DNA from: Bacteroidota bacterium
GTDB taxonomy: Bacteria; Bacteroidota; Bacteroidia; Cytophagales; Cyclobacteriaceae
DNA: 64,000 nt
NCBI GenBank assembly: GCA_016191555.1
Contig: JACPVX010000041.1
Span: forward strand, 310,001 to 374,000
Reading direction: 5' to 3'
Below the pieces are notes generated by a model, which did no database searches, was not told the DNA's origin, and saw only the letters and a program-made list of their open reading frames with translations. Positions 9,050 to 17,193 of the stretch are shown piece after piece. Position 1 is the stretch's first letter. Each line of letters begins with the position of its first letter. The position numbers were made by a program, and so were the translations under genes.

Positions 9050-10231
9050 TTACTCACCCTCCGATTGCTTCGGTGCACGTTTGCTTCCACCGTACAACTC
9101 ATACTCTAACAAGCGGCAATCCAATTGTGCGGTATAAAATTCTAAACGCTTGCTGGTCTTCAATCCAATTTTCTTGGCGAGGTCGGGATTTCCTGTAAAG
9201 ATATAGCCTGTGTAACCCTGGCATTTCTTTTTCATAAAATCACCAATGCGTCCATACGTTTCCTGTAACTCAGTGACATCGCCCAAGCGTTCACCATATT
9301 CGGGATTGAGATAAATAACTCCGGGCTTTTCTGGAATAACTGTCTCTTCAAAATCACACACAGCAAAATCGATGAGCGACTCAACACCTGCAATGCCCGC
9401 ATTTACTTTGGATACATGAATGGCGTCTTCGCTAATGTCGGTGGCAATTATTTTTAAATCAGGGAGTGCAGCAATTTTTTCGTTGAGCAATTGCAGTTCA
9501 CTTTCATACACGGCTGCATCATATCCCAACACGTGCATGAACGAATAATTTTTGCGATACAAACCGGGTCTGCGATTGGTGGCGATCAATGCCGCTTCAA
9601 TGGCGAGTGTACCTGATCCACACATCGGATTTACAAAAGCGGATTGACGATCCCACTTAGTGGCAAAAATAGTAGCGGCTGCTAATGCTTCAAGCATGGG
9701 TGCCTGACCCGGGATTTTACGGTAGCCGTGCTTGGCCAAAGTTTGTCCGGAGGTGTCGAAAAAAACTTCTACATCTTTTTCGTTCCAATACAAATGAATA
9801 ACCGATTTGTCGTGCGAAGGTCCAGTGTCGGGGCGCTTAGCAAACTCTCTGCGCATTTTATCAACGATGGCATCTTTCACTTTTACATTCACAAACATAT
9901 CGTTGTTGACGGTAAAGTGTTTGGCATTGCTCGTCACTGAAAAATAGCCGTCAATCGGCAAGAGTGTCTCCCAAGGATAACGTAACAACTGATTGTATAC
10001 TTCTTCGGGGCTGTTGGCTGTAAACTCTTTGAGCGAATACAAAACCTGGCTCGCACATCGCAAGTTGAGGTTGAGGCGTATGCAATCATTGACTGTGCCT
10101 CGCAATTCAACTCCTGTTATGAACTTGTGATCAATCTCAAATCCAAGGTCCTGAACTTCCTGCACCAGAAAAGGTGAAAGTCTTTTGTGACAGGTGATAA
10201 TTATTTTGCTGGTGGTGGTGAAGATGGACAA
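9050..10231 (-). CDS. THUMP-domain class I SAM-dependent RNA methyltransferase, RlmL N-domain-like
   Basis: 393 residues. An N-terminal ferredoxin-like/THUMP region (KIIITCHKRLSPFLVQEVQD to about residue 150) recognises RNA, followed by a Rossmann methyltransferase with the SAM-binding motif NPMCGSGTLAIEAAL and the catalytic motif NPEYGERLG, where many relatives have NPPYGERL. This is the arrangement of the half of RlmL that makes m2G2445 in 23S rRNA; assignment to that exact site is inferred. The start appears to be TTG at 10231, since no in-frame ATG lies upstream before the toxin gene. It is 26 bases downstream of the ParE toxin gene. Confidence 0.87.
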   Translation of the reverse strand: MSIFTTTSKIIITCHKRLSPFLVQEVQDLGFEIDHKFITGVELRGTVNDCIRLNLNLRCASQVLYSLKEFTANSPEEVYNQLLRYPWETLLPIDGYFSVTSNAKHFTVNNDMFVNVKVKDAIVDKMRREFAKRPDTGPSHDKSVIHLYWNEKDVEVFFDTSGQTLAKHGYRKIPGQAPMLEALAAATIFATKWDRQSAFVNPMCGSGTLAIEAALIATNRRPGLYRKNYSFMHVLGYDAAVYESELQLLNEKIAALPDLKIIATDISEDAIHVSKVNAGIAGVESLIDFAVCDFEETVIPEKPGVIYLNPEYGERLGDVTELQETYGRIGDFMKKKCQGYTGYIFTGNPDLAKKIGLKTSKRLEFYTAQLDCRLLEYELYGGSKRAPKQSEGE

Positions 10232-10257
10232 TGTAGTATTTGGTTTTGGATATAAGA

Positions 10258-10557
10258 TTACCAGAAAATCAATTTAGACGGAATGAATTCACAAACAATA
10301 ATTTCAGTCTCTGATTCAATGAAGACAACTGAATATTTTCTTTTAAATGTAATGCACTTATATCCAAATTGTTTTCTTGCTTGGTCACGACAATAGGGGA
10401 AAGATTTTTTCGTGTCTGCTAGTTTATCAATAAAATCATAGATAAGATCAACATACTTCTCGGCTGTAACCACTAGACCTTTCGACTCGATAAACCACGC
10501 TACTTGAGCAATTGATTCCGCAGCTGACTTCTTTACTATTATTCTCCTTTTGCCCAT
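10258..10557 (-). CDS. RelE/ParE-family toxin
   Basis: 99-residue basic protein with the ParE-like fold pattern: an N-terminal beta strand (RRIIVKKSAAESI), two helices (AEKYVDLIYDFIDKLAD), then C-terminal strands (YKCITFKRKYSVVFIES, IIVCEFIPS). ParE toxins poison gyrase and RelE relatives cleave mRNA; which applies here cannot be told. Its start lies inside the end of the upstream small antitoxin gene (10539-10706), overlapping by 19 bases, the usual coupling of toxin-antitoxin pairs. Confidence 0.8.
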   Translation of the reverse strand: MGKRRIIVKKSAAESIAQVAWFIESKGLVVTAEKYVDLIYDFIDKLADTKKSFPYCRDQARKQFGYKCITFKRKYSVVFIESETEIIVCEFIPSKLIFW

Positions 10558-10706
10558 TTTCGAATCAACTTCTTGCTAAAAGAACGTGCTTCTTGTATGG
10601 TAAACAAAGGCTCACTCTTTTTGATCGCGGCTCTTTTCTGCAGGGCTAAAAAGCTCTCCTCTGGAAGTAAAACATATTTCTTTTTTTCGATTTTCAGCTC
10701 TGTCAT
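10539..10706 (-). CDS. Small antitoxin partner of the ParE-like toxin
   Basis: A 55-residue frame on the minus strand, starting ATG at 10706 and stopping TAA at 10541-10539. It encodes MTELKIEKKKYVLLPEES, then ALQKRAAIKKSEP, and a C-terminal helix EARSFSKKLIRKWAKG. It precedes and overlaps the toxin gene by 19 bases, is short, highly charged and has a C-terminal basic helix of the sort that wraps the toxin. No DNA-binding fold can be named from sequence alone. The evidence is position, overlap and size rather than family recognition. Confidence 0.65.
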   Translation of the reverse strand: MTELKIEKKKYVLLPEESFLALQKRAAIKKSEPLFTIQEARSFSKKLIRKWAKGE

Positions 10707-10760
10707 AATTTACAAATAGGCTATAAAGTTAATGAATACTATTTAAACGATAGCTTATAA

Positions 10761-11705
10761 TTACAAAGTATCAATCGGAGTCACATCATGCTTTCCTTGT
10801 ATCGTCATCTCCTTCGGAATGTTCGCCAATATCTCCTTCTTCAACGCTTCAATCAAATGATACTTGACAAAATACCGATAGGTAACGATGCTCACTTCGC
10901 GAACCGGTGCCGGTGATTTGAAGTACCGTATGTTTTTCAGTTGCGATTTGGTAAGATCGCGCAATGCCAACTCGGGTAAAATGGTGATGCCATTATTCAG
11001 GTCTACCATCTTGCGCAACGTTTCAATGCTGCCCGCTTCGTAGTCCAGATTTTGTAACAGCGCTTCCTTGCGTTTGAGTTCGCATAGATTCACTACTTGC
11101 GAGCGAAGGCAGTGTCCTTCCTCTAATAACCACAATCGGTTGACATCAATATCGGCAGCCAGTAAATATTTCTTCTTCATCATCTTCTCTGCTTGTGATG
11201 CATAGACCACAAACTGCTCATAAAACAGGGGCAACTCTTGCAGAGTCGGATTTTTTAATGGCGTAGCTAAAATGCCGGCATCGAGATGTTGGGCATTCAG
11301 CCGCTCGATGATCTGATCGGTGGTGAGTTCGCTGATCTTTAATTTGAGCAACGGATATTTCTTTAAAAACTGATTGAGAAAAAGTGGCAACAAATACGGT
11401 GCAAGTGTGGGTATGATGCCAATGCGCAATTCACCACTGATCGTGCCCTTCTGCTGCGCAACTAATTTTTTCAAGTTACCGGCCTCACCTAAAATCATGC
11501 GAGCCTGATCAATCACCGTCTGGCCAATTTCAGTCGTTTGCACGGGTTGTTTGCTGCGATCAAATATTTTCACATCCAACTCTTCTTCCAGCTTCTGAAT
11601 CATCATGCTCAGTGTAGGCTGCGTAACGTTGCACTTGGCTGCTGCCGCAGAAAAATGCTTCAGCGTATCAACCGCTACAATGTATTCGAGTTGTTGAAGG
11701 TTCAT
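10761..11705 (-). CDS. oxyR: OxyR-type LysR-family peroxide-responsive regulator
   Basis: 314 residues. The N-terminal LysR helix-turn-helix is clear (LQQLEYIVAVDTLKHFSAAA, TQPTLSMMIQKLEEEL), with a type 2 periplasmic-binding-like effector domain from about residue 90. The redox signature of OxyR is preserved: Cys199 in EEGHCLRSQ and Cys208 in VVNLCEL, the same numbering and nine-residue spacing as in Escherichia coli OxyR. It should activate peroxide defence genes when these cysteines form a disulfide. It lies 8 bases downstream of proC on the same strand, an unusual partner. Confidence 0.88.
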   Translation of the reverse strand: MNLQQLEYIVAVDTLKHFSAAAAKCNVTQPTLSMMIQKLEEELDVKIFDRSKQPVQTTEIGQTVIDQARMILGEAGNLKKLVAQQKGTISGELRIGIIPTLAPYLLPLFLNQFLKKYPLLKLKISELTTDQIIERLNAQHLDAGILATPLKNPTLQELPLFYEQFVVYASQAEKMMKKKYLLAADIDVNRLWLLEEGHCLRSQVVNLCELKRKEALLQNLDYEAGSIETLRKMVDLNNGITILPELALRDLTKSQLKNIRYFKSPAPVREVSIVTYRYFVKYHLIEALKKEILANIPKEMTIQGKHDVTPIDTL

Positions 11706-11713
11706 AAAGGTGA

Positions 11714-12511
11714 TTACGAACTAATCTTCTGATACGAAGCCCCAATTCCCCTAATTAGTGAAGAGCTAAATCCGCGGTGCTCCATTTCGTTGAGACCCAC
11801 AATGGTGCAGCCTTTCGGGGTAGTCACTTTATCGATTTCTTCTTCCGGATGGTTGTTGCCTTTCAATAAAAGTTCGGCTGCACCTTTCACCGTTTGTGCG
11901 GCAATCAGGCTCGCGGTTTTAGCATCGAATCCAATTTCAATTCCTCCTTGAGTAGCAGCACGGATAAAGCGAAGCGCATACGCAATACCACACGCACCTA
12001 ACACGGTGGCTGCGTCCATCAATTTTTCATCAATTGGAATGGTGACACCCATCTGATCAAACAATTCTTTTACATAAGCCGATTGTTCTGCGGAGGCACC
12101 TTGCGCACACATGCACGTAACCGACTCTTGTATGGCAATGGCCGTGTTGGGCATCGCCCGGAAAATAGGAAGTGGTGATGTAAAAATTTCAGAAAGGTCT
12201 TTTAAAAAAATTCCTGTCACCACACTTATAATAATGTGCTTCTTCGGATCGAAGGTGTTTTTCAGCCCCGTCAATACTTCTTTTACGTTGAAGGGCTTAA
12301 GCGCAACAATGATTATCTCGCTTTCGCGGATGGCGGCTTCGTTGTTATCTGTGATGGTTACACCTTTTTCCCGCAGTGGTTGCAAGCGCGACAAGGTTCT
12401 TCGTGTTACCGTTAGTTGTGCAGGTGTGGCAAAACCACTCTTCAACAATCCTTCGGCCATCGCAATGCCCAGGTTTCCTCCGCCAATTATGGCAATTTTC
12501 TTCGTGTTCAT
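11714..12511 (-). CDS. proC: Pyrroline-5-carboxylate reductase
   Basis: 265 residues from the ATG at 12511; a longer frame upstream adds 38 residues without homology, and the NAD(P)-binding motif IAIIGGGNLGIAMAEGLL begins right after this ATG. Last step of proline synthesis, reducing 1-pyrroline-5-carboxylate with NAD(P)H in the cytoplasm. Further support: the MPNTAIAI loop, the all-helical dimerisation domain, and the C-terminal P5CR signature TTPKGCTIVGLNEMEHRGF. The OxyR-type regulator follows by 8 bases, suggesting one transcript. Confidence 0.95.
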   Translation of the reverse strand: MNTKKIAIIGGGNLGIAMAEGLLKSGFATPAQLTVTRRTLSRLQPLREKGVTITDNNEAAIRESEIIIVALKPFNVKEVLTGLKNTFDPKKHIIISVVTGIFLKDLSEIFTSPLPIFRAMPNTAIAIQESVTCMCAQGASAEQSAYVKELFDQMGVTIPIDEKLMDAATVLGACGIAYALRFIRAATQGGIEIGFDAKTASLIAAQTVKGAAELLLKGNNHPEEEIDKVTTPKGCTIVGLNEMEHRGFSSSLIRGIGASYQKISS

Positions 12512-12698
12512 AAAATGAAATAAAGTCTTAAGATAGGGAGCTTTTACGAAAGCACCTGACGTCATTTGATGGTTTGCTTTTGAGTGAATTAAATCGGTTG
12601 CAAAAGATTCCTTGCACTTCATCACGCTGCCAAACAGCTAACTTGTTTGTTTAATCATAGGTGAAGCTAAACAAAAGTCTTTCCCATACAACTTTTTG

Positions 12699-13505
12699 TT
12701 ATTTATGATAGAGCGGTGTGCGTTTGATTAAATACTTCAATGTGCTTTCATACGCATTTTCTGTAGGCCAAAATGAATTGTGCGACTGCGCAAATACATT
12801 CTGCCCCTGATCGGTGTATATTTTCATGTCAACATTGGTATTAAAATTAGCAGTGGAGCTAGAGGAGCCGAGGCCAAATCCGGAAGTTTTATTGCCATTG
12901 GTTTTTGCATTGAAGTAGTTCGTGCCGGTGGTGGTCGACCCGCGTTGATTGATGGTAACCGTGCAATAGATGACGTACTCCGCTCCTAGTAGCTGCGCTA
13001 AATCGTTAGGCGTAAAGCCGGTAATATTGGCTCCGGTTACACCGCCTTTAATCAAAAGTGCATTCGTGGTGATAGGGTCTTGCAAGATAAGTTGTGTGGA
13101 TTCTTTTTTGAGGATATTGAAGCAATCGCCCTGCGCTTTAATAGACATTTTTTCATCTCGACTCCCTCCACTGCCGATATAGGTGAATGGCAATATGGCG
13201 ACTACATTATGATGGTCTTGCATCCCATTGCTAGCGCCATCGGTTCCGGATGGTGCAGCTTGCGTGATAAACTCGATGCGGCCACTGGCAAATTGGATTT
13301 TATTAATATCTGATTTTTTAAGCGTATAGGTCAACGTCTCACCTGAGTGAACGAATTTTATAAACGTGTCTCCTATTTCTGTGACTTTGCCAATTTTCTC
13401 TTCTCCACTCAACATCACTACTTTGTCAGCGGCTGGCGTTTGTGCAAATCCCAACTGGGCTAACAGAAAGCAAACAAGAAATCCGAAGTAAGCTGATCTT
13501 TTCAT
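12699..13505 (-). CDS. Exported protein of unknown function with a lipoprotein-assembly-like (CsgG/GNA1162-like) core
   Basis: 268 residues from the ATG at 13505, chosen because a signal peptide starts there (MKRSAYFGFLVCFLLAQLGF, cut near AQT). An N-terminal stretch of about 60 residues resembles a small beta domain (VVMLSGEEKIGKVTEIGDTF). The middle reads NVVAILPFTYIGSGG, then FNILKKESTQLILQDP and LGAEYVIYCTVTI, a pattern like the periplasmic CsgG/TolB-N/GNA1162 class in which a family sums 'ability to act as' cell-envelope components. A Gly/Ser/Asn-rich, low-complexity segment follows. I cannot name a function. Confidence 0.7.
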   Translation of the reverse strand: MKRSAYFGFLVCFLLAQLGFAQTPAADKVVMLSGEEKIGKVTEIGDTFIKFVHSGETLTYTLKKSDINKIQFASGRIEFITQAAPSGTDGASNGMQDHHNVVAILPFTYIGSGGSRDEKMSIKAQGDCFNILKKESTQLILQDPITTNALLIKGGVTGANITGFTPNDLAQLLGAEYVIYCTVTINQRGSTTTGTNYFNAKTNGNKTSGFGLGSSSSTANFNTNVDMKIYTDQGQNVFAQSHNSFWPTENAYESTLKYLIKRTPLYHK

Positions 13506-13860
13506 TTTTTTGAAATTTGTATGAAGCGTCAAACAAACTTAAAATAATTTCTCATAAAGCTAAACGGGCGGAATTGAAATCATCATTGTTACACTCTCAT
13601 TGAGTTAGCCTACTTAGCTCTAAAGGAAATAGTTAAACCTAATTTACGTATGGTTAAACAAAAAATCCACTGACAAACTAGTAATTCTCCACTTATCGAA
13701 AGTTTTGTGAACTCCATGTATTATTTCTGATCGAAGGCTGTTCCTTTTGACTACATTTAATTTGATTGATTAACTGGTTGTAGACTATTAACCCTATTTG
13801 AATCGTAATTGGTAACACCTTCTTGGTGATCCCATTAACAAACAAGAAAATTATTAAGAA
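13506..13860. other. 355-base intergenic region between divergent genes
   Basis: This gap separates the leftward exported-protein gene and the rightward TldD cluster, so it must carry both promoters. The leftward -7 element is at 13534-13541. For the TldD side, only an imperfect -7 (TTAATTTG near 13760) could be seen. No small gene, RNA gene or repeat was recognised. Confidence 0.6.
13534..13541 (-). promoter_or_regulatory. Bacteroidota-type -7 promoter element
   Basis: On the minus strand this reads TAAGTTTG, a perfect TAnnTTTG match, about 30 bases before the ATG at 13505. No clear TTG -33 element is visible at the expected spacing. Confidence 0.5.
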
Positions 13861-15501
13861 ATGAAAAGAAGAGATTTTGTTCAACTGGCCGGATTAGGAT
13901 TAGGAGGTCTTGCCCTGCCCATCTCTGCCATCGGCAATCCGGTTTCGATCGAGGCACTGCTCGAAGTTCCGTTGACCGTGAGTCAGAAAAAGCAATTGGC
14001 CGATGTCGCCCTCAACACCGCTAAGAGCGCGGGCGCTACTTATGCCGATGTGCGCATCGGTCGCTACCTCAACCAATTTATAAACACACGCGAAAAACGC
14101 GTGCAGGGAATTCAAAGTACCGAATCCTTTGGCGTTGGTGTACGCGTGATCGCCAAAGGCACCTGGGGCTTTGCCTCCACCAACGATGTATCGCCAGACG
14201 GCATCAAGAAAGCTACTGAACGCGCCATTGCCATTGCGAAAGCGAACAGCAAATTTCAAACCGAGCCGGTACGACTCGCTCCGGTAAAAGGCTATGGCGA
14301 AGTAACGTGGAACACACCAATTCAAAAAAATGCGTTTGAAGTTCCAGTATCTGAAAAAGTAGAGTTGTTGTTGAGTGCTAACGCAGCCGCACAAAATGGC
14401 GGAGCCAACTTTGCCAGCTCCAATCTCTTTCAGGTAAACGAACAAAAATATTTTGCCTCCACAGATGGGTCGTATATCGATCAGGATATTCATCGCATCT
14501 GGCCCACCTTTACGGTGAATGTGATAGACCGTGCTTCGGGCAAATTCAAATCGCGCGATGCGATGAGTGCTCCGATGGGAATGGGCTACGAATACATGAT
14601 TCCGAAAGCGGAAGATAAACTTGCTACACCGATGGGCATGGTGCTCTATCGCAATAGCTACGACATCATTGAAGACGCTACCACAGCTGCGCGTCAGGCG
14701 AAAGAAATGATTTCGGCAAAATCGGTGGAGCCCGGAAAATATGATCTTGTACTCGAACCCAATCATTTGGGCTTAACCATCCACGAAAGTGTAGGCCACC
14801 CGCTTGAGCTAGATCGCATTTTGGGTTATGAAGCGAACTATGCGGGAACCAGTTTTGCCAGCATCGAAAAACTGAAGTCGGGCACATTTAATTATGGTAG
14901 CAAGCAAGTCACCATCTTTGCAGACAAAACACAACCCGGCTCACTCGGTGCTGTTGGTTATGATGATGAAGGTGTGCAATGCAAGCGCTGGGATTTAATT
15001 AAAGATGGAATCCTCGTCAACTTCCAGGCTATACGCGATCAAGTACACATGCTAGGTCAAACCGAGTCGCACGGATGTTGCTACTCACAAAGTTGGAGCG
15101 ATGTACAGTTTCAGCGCATGCCAAATGTGTCTCTCGCACCGGGCAAAGATCCGTACTCAATCGATCAGATGATTAAAGATGTAGAGAAGGGCATTTACAT
15201 TGCGGGTCGTGGTTCGTACTCCATCGATCAGCAGCGCTACAATTTTCAATTTGGCGGCACGGTGTTTTACGAAATCAAAAACGGACAAATCGCAGGAATG
15301 CTCAACGATGTCGCGTATCAATCCAACACTCAAGAATTTTGGAATAGCTGCGTAAAAATTTGCGATGACCGCGATTACCGTTTGTTTGGTTCTTTCTTTG
15401 ATGGCAAAGGCCAACCTTCACAGGTTAGCGCAGTGTCACATGGAAGTTCTACTGCCCGTTTCAATGGAGTGAATGTAATTAATACGGGAAGAACAATTTA
15501 G
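13861..15501 (+). CDS. TldD-family metallopeptidase with twin-arginine signal (copy 1)
   Basis: 546 residues. The N-terminus is a Tat signal (KRRDFVQLAGLGLGGLALP), so the folded enzyme is predicted to be exported. The metal-site motif HExxxH is His308-Glu309-Ser-Val-Gly-His313. Near the C-terminus, GKGQPSQVSAVSHG aligns with the family CGKGQP segment but has Asp514 where other TldD proteins have the third metal ligand, Cys. TldD forms heterodimers with TldE/PmbA and cleaves unfolded peptides. It heads a cluster: TldD, TldD, PmbA, with the second copy starting 16 bases after this stop. Confidence 0.9.
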   Translation: MKRRDFVQLAGLGLGGLALPISAIGNPVSIEALLEVPLTVSQKKQLADVALNTAKSAGATYADVRIGRYLNQFINTREKRVQGIQSTESFGVGVRVIAKGTWGFASTNDVSPDGIKKATERAIAIAKANSKFQTEPVRLAPVKGYGEVTWNTPIQKNAFEVPVSEKVELLLSANAAAQNGGANFASSNLFQVNEQKYFASTDGSYIDQDIHRIWPTFTVNVIDRASGKFKSRDAMSAPMGMGYEYMIPKAEDKLATPMGMVLYRNSYDIIEDATTAARQAKEMISAKSVEPGKYDLVLEPNHLGLTIHESVGHPLELDRILGYEANYAGTSFASIEKLKSGTFNYGSKQVTIFADKTQPGSLGAVGYDDEGVQCKRWDLIKDGILVNFQAIRDQVHMLGQTESHGCCYSQSWSDVQFQRMPNVSLAPGKDPYSIDQMIKDVEKGIYIAGRGSYSIDQQRYNFQFGGTVFYEIKNGQIAGMLNDVAYQSNTQEFWNSCVKICDDRDYRLFGSFFDGKGQPSQVSAVSHGSSTARFNGVNVINTGRTI

Positions 15502-15517
15502 ACTTAAAAACTAAAAT

Positions 15518-17158
15518 ATGAAGAGACGAGATTTTATTCAATTGGCGGGCATGAGTGCGGGTGCGCTGGCACTTCCGTTCTCCAGCTACGCGAACGATGT
15601 GGACATTGCCCACATGCTCACGCCCCTGCTGGACACCTCGCAGAAAAAACAACTTGCCGATGTAGCACTTAACACCGCCAAAGGTTTAGGCGCCACCTAC
15701 ACCGATGTACGCATTGGTCGGTACTTAAACCAATTCGTAACCACGCGCGAACGCAAAGTGCAAGGTGTAACCAACACCGAATCGTTTGGTGTGGGCATAC
15801 GCGTGATTGCCAACGGCACGTGGGGCTTTGCCGCGAGCAACAACGTAACTCCGGATGGAATCAAAAAAACAACGGAGCGTGCCGTTGCGATCGCGAAAGC
15901 AAATTCAAAATTTCAAAAAGAGCCGGTGAAGTTGGCCACGACTCCTTCCTACGGAGAAGTCAGTTGGAAAACACCGATCGTAAAAAATGGCTTTGAAGTT
16001 CCTGTGAAAGAGAAAGTAGATCTTCTCTTAGCTGCGAATGCCAAAGCGTTGGAGAAAGGTGCCAGCTTTGTGAACAGCATTATGTTTTTGGTAAACGAGC
16101 AAAAATATTTTGCATCGAGCGAAGGTTCGTACATCGATCAGGACATTCACCGCACGTGGCCCAACTTCCAGGTTTCGATGGTCGATCGCCAGTCGGGATC
16201 TTTTAAAACACGTGCAGCGTTCAGCGCACCGGTAGGAATGGGATATGAATATCTGGATGGAAAATCAGAAGATAAAATTGCAGGGCCGGGCGGCATTGTT
16301 CTTTACAACAAGTCGTATGACATGATTGAAGATGCGACTATGGCTGCGGAGCAGGCAAAGCAAATGATTGCAGCCAAATCTGTGGAGCCGGGCAAATATG
16401 ATTTAATGTTAGAGCCTTCGCATTTGTGGTTAACCATCCACGAAAGTGTAGGCCACCCAACCGAGCTGGATCGTGTGCTTGGCTACGAAGCCAACTTTGC
16501 GGGAACCAGCTTCCTGACCTTGGATAAATGGAAAACGAAAAACTTTAAGTTCGGAAGCGAGATCGTGAATTTCGTTGCCGACAAAACACAAGTTGGTTCA
16601 CTTGGCAATGTGGGCTATGATGATGAGGGCGTGAAATGTAAATCGTGGGATTTGATTAAAGATGGCGTGCTGGTAAATTACCAAGCCATTCGCGATCAGG
16701 TCAACATTATCGATCAAAAAGAATCTCATGGCTGCTGCTACTCACAAAGCTGGAGCGATGTGCAGTTTCAGCGCATGGCGAACGTGTCGTTGCAACCCGG
16801 CAAGCAACCACTCACACCTGATCAGATGGTGAGCGGCATTGAAAAAGGAATTTACATTGTGAAAGATGGATCTTTCTCCATCGATCAGCAGCGTTACAAT
16901 TTCCAATTTGGAGGCGTGTTATTCTTCGAAATTAAAAACGGAAAAATCGAAGGCATGTTGAAGGATGTTGCCTATCAAGCCAACACGCAAGAGTTCTGGA
17001 ATTCGTGTTCACAAATTTGTGATGAGCGCGACTACCGAATGAATGGTGCATTCAATGACGGCAAGGGTCAGCCCAGTCAATCCAATGCAGTATCTCACGG
17101 ATCGGCAACAGCACGCTTCAACGGTGTGAATGTGATCAATACTGGACGGACGATTTAG
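15518..17158 (+). CDS. TldD-family metallopeptidase with twin-arginine signal (copy 2)
   Basis: 546-residue tandem duplicate of the preceding gene with the same Tat signal (KRRDFIQLAGMSAGALALP), the same HESVGHP metal-site motif near residue 308 and again Asp (514) in front of GKGQPSQ where Cys is usual. Whether both copies can bind the same partner is unknown. The PmbA gene starts 35 bases downstream, so all three are likely one transcript. The close similarity and adjacency point to duplication within this lineage. Confidence 0.9.
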   Translation: MKRRDFIQLAGMSAGALALPFSSYANDVDIAHMLTPLLDTSQKKQLADVALNTAKGLGATYTDVRIGRYLNQFVTTRERKVQGVTNTESFGVGIRVIANGTWGFAASNNVTPDGIKKTTERAVAIAKANSKFQKEPVKLATTPSYGEVSWKTPIVKNGFEVPVKEKVDLLLAANAKALEKGASFVNSIMFLVNEQKYFASSEGSYIDQDIHRTWPNFQVSMVDRQSGSFKTRAAFSAPVGMGYEYLDGKSEDKIAGPGGIVLYNKSYDMIEDATMAAEQAKQMIAAKSVEPGKYDLMLEPSHLWLTIHESVGHPTELDRVLGYEANFAGTSFLTLDKWKTKNFKFGSEIVNFVADKTQVGSLGNVGYDDEGVKCKSWDLIKDGVLVNYQAIRDQVNIIDQKESHGCCYSQSWSDVQFQRMANVSLQPGKQPLTPDQMVSGIEKGIYIVKDGSFSIDQQRYNFQFGGVLFFEIKNGKIEGMLKDVAYQANTQEFWNSCSQICDERDYRMNGAFNDGKGQPSQSNAVSHGSATARFNGVNVINTGRTI

Positions 17159-17193
17159 TCAGGGCAATTTTAAATTTTAAATCTTGAATTAAC

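Noticed and set aside
12512-12625. N-terminal extension of proC
   Set aside because: The NAD(P)-binding motif of ProC begins directly after the ATG at 12511, so the additional 38 residues are not part of the enzyme.
13900-14766. 288-residue frame on the minus strand inside TldD copy 1
   Set aside because: Fully antisense to a strongly supported gene, with no recognisable domain; it follows from codon bias of the TldD gene.
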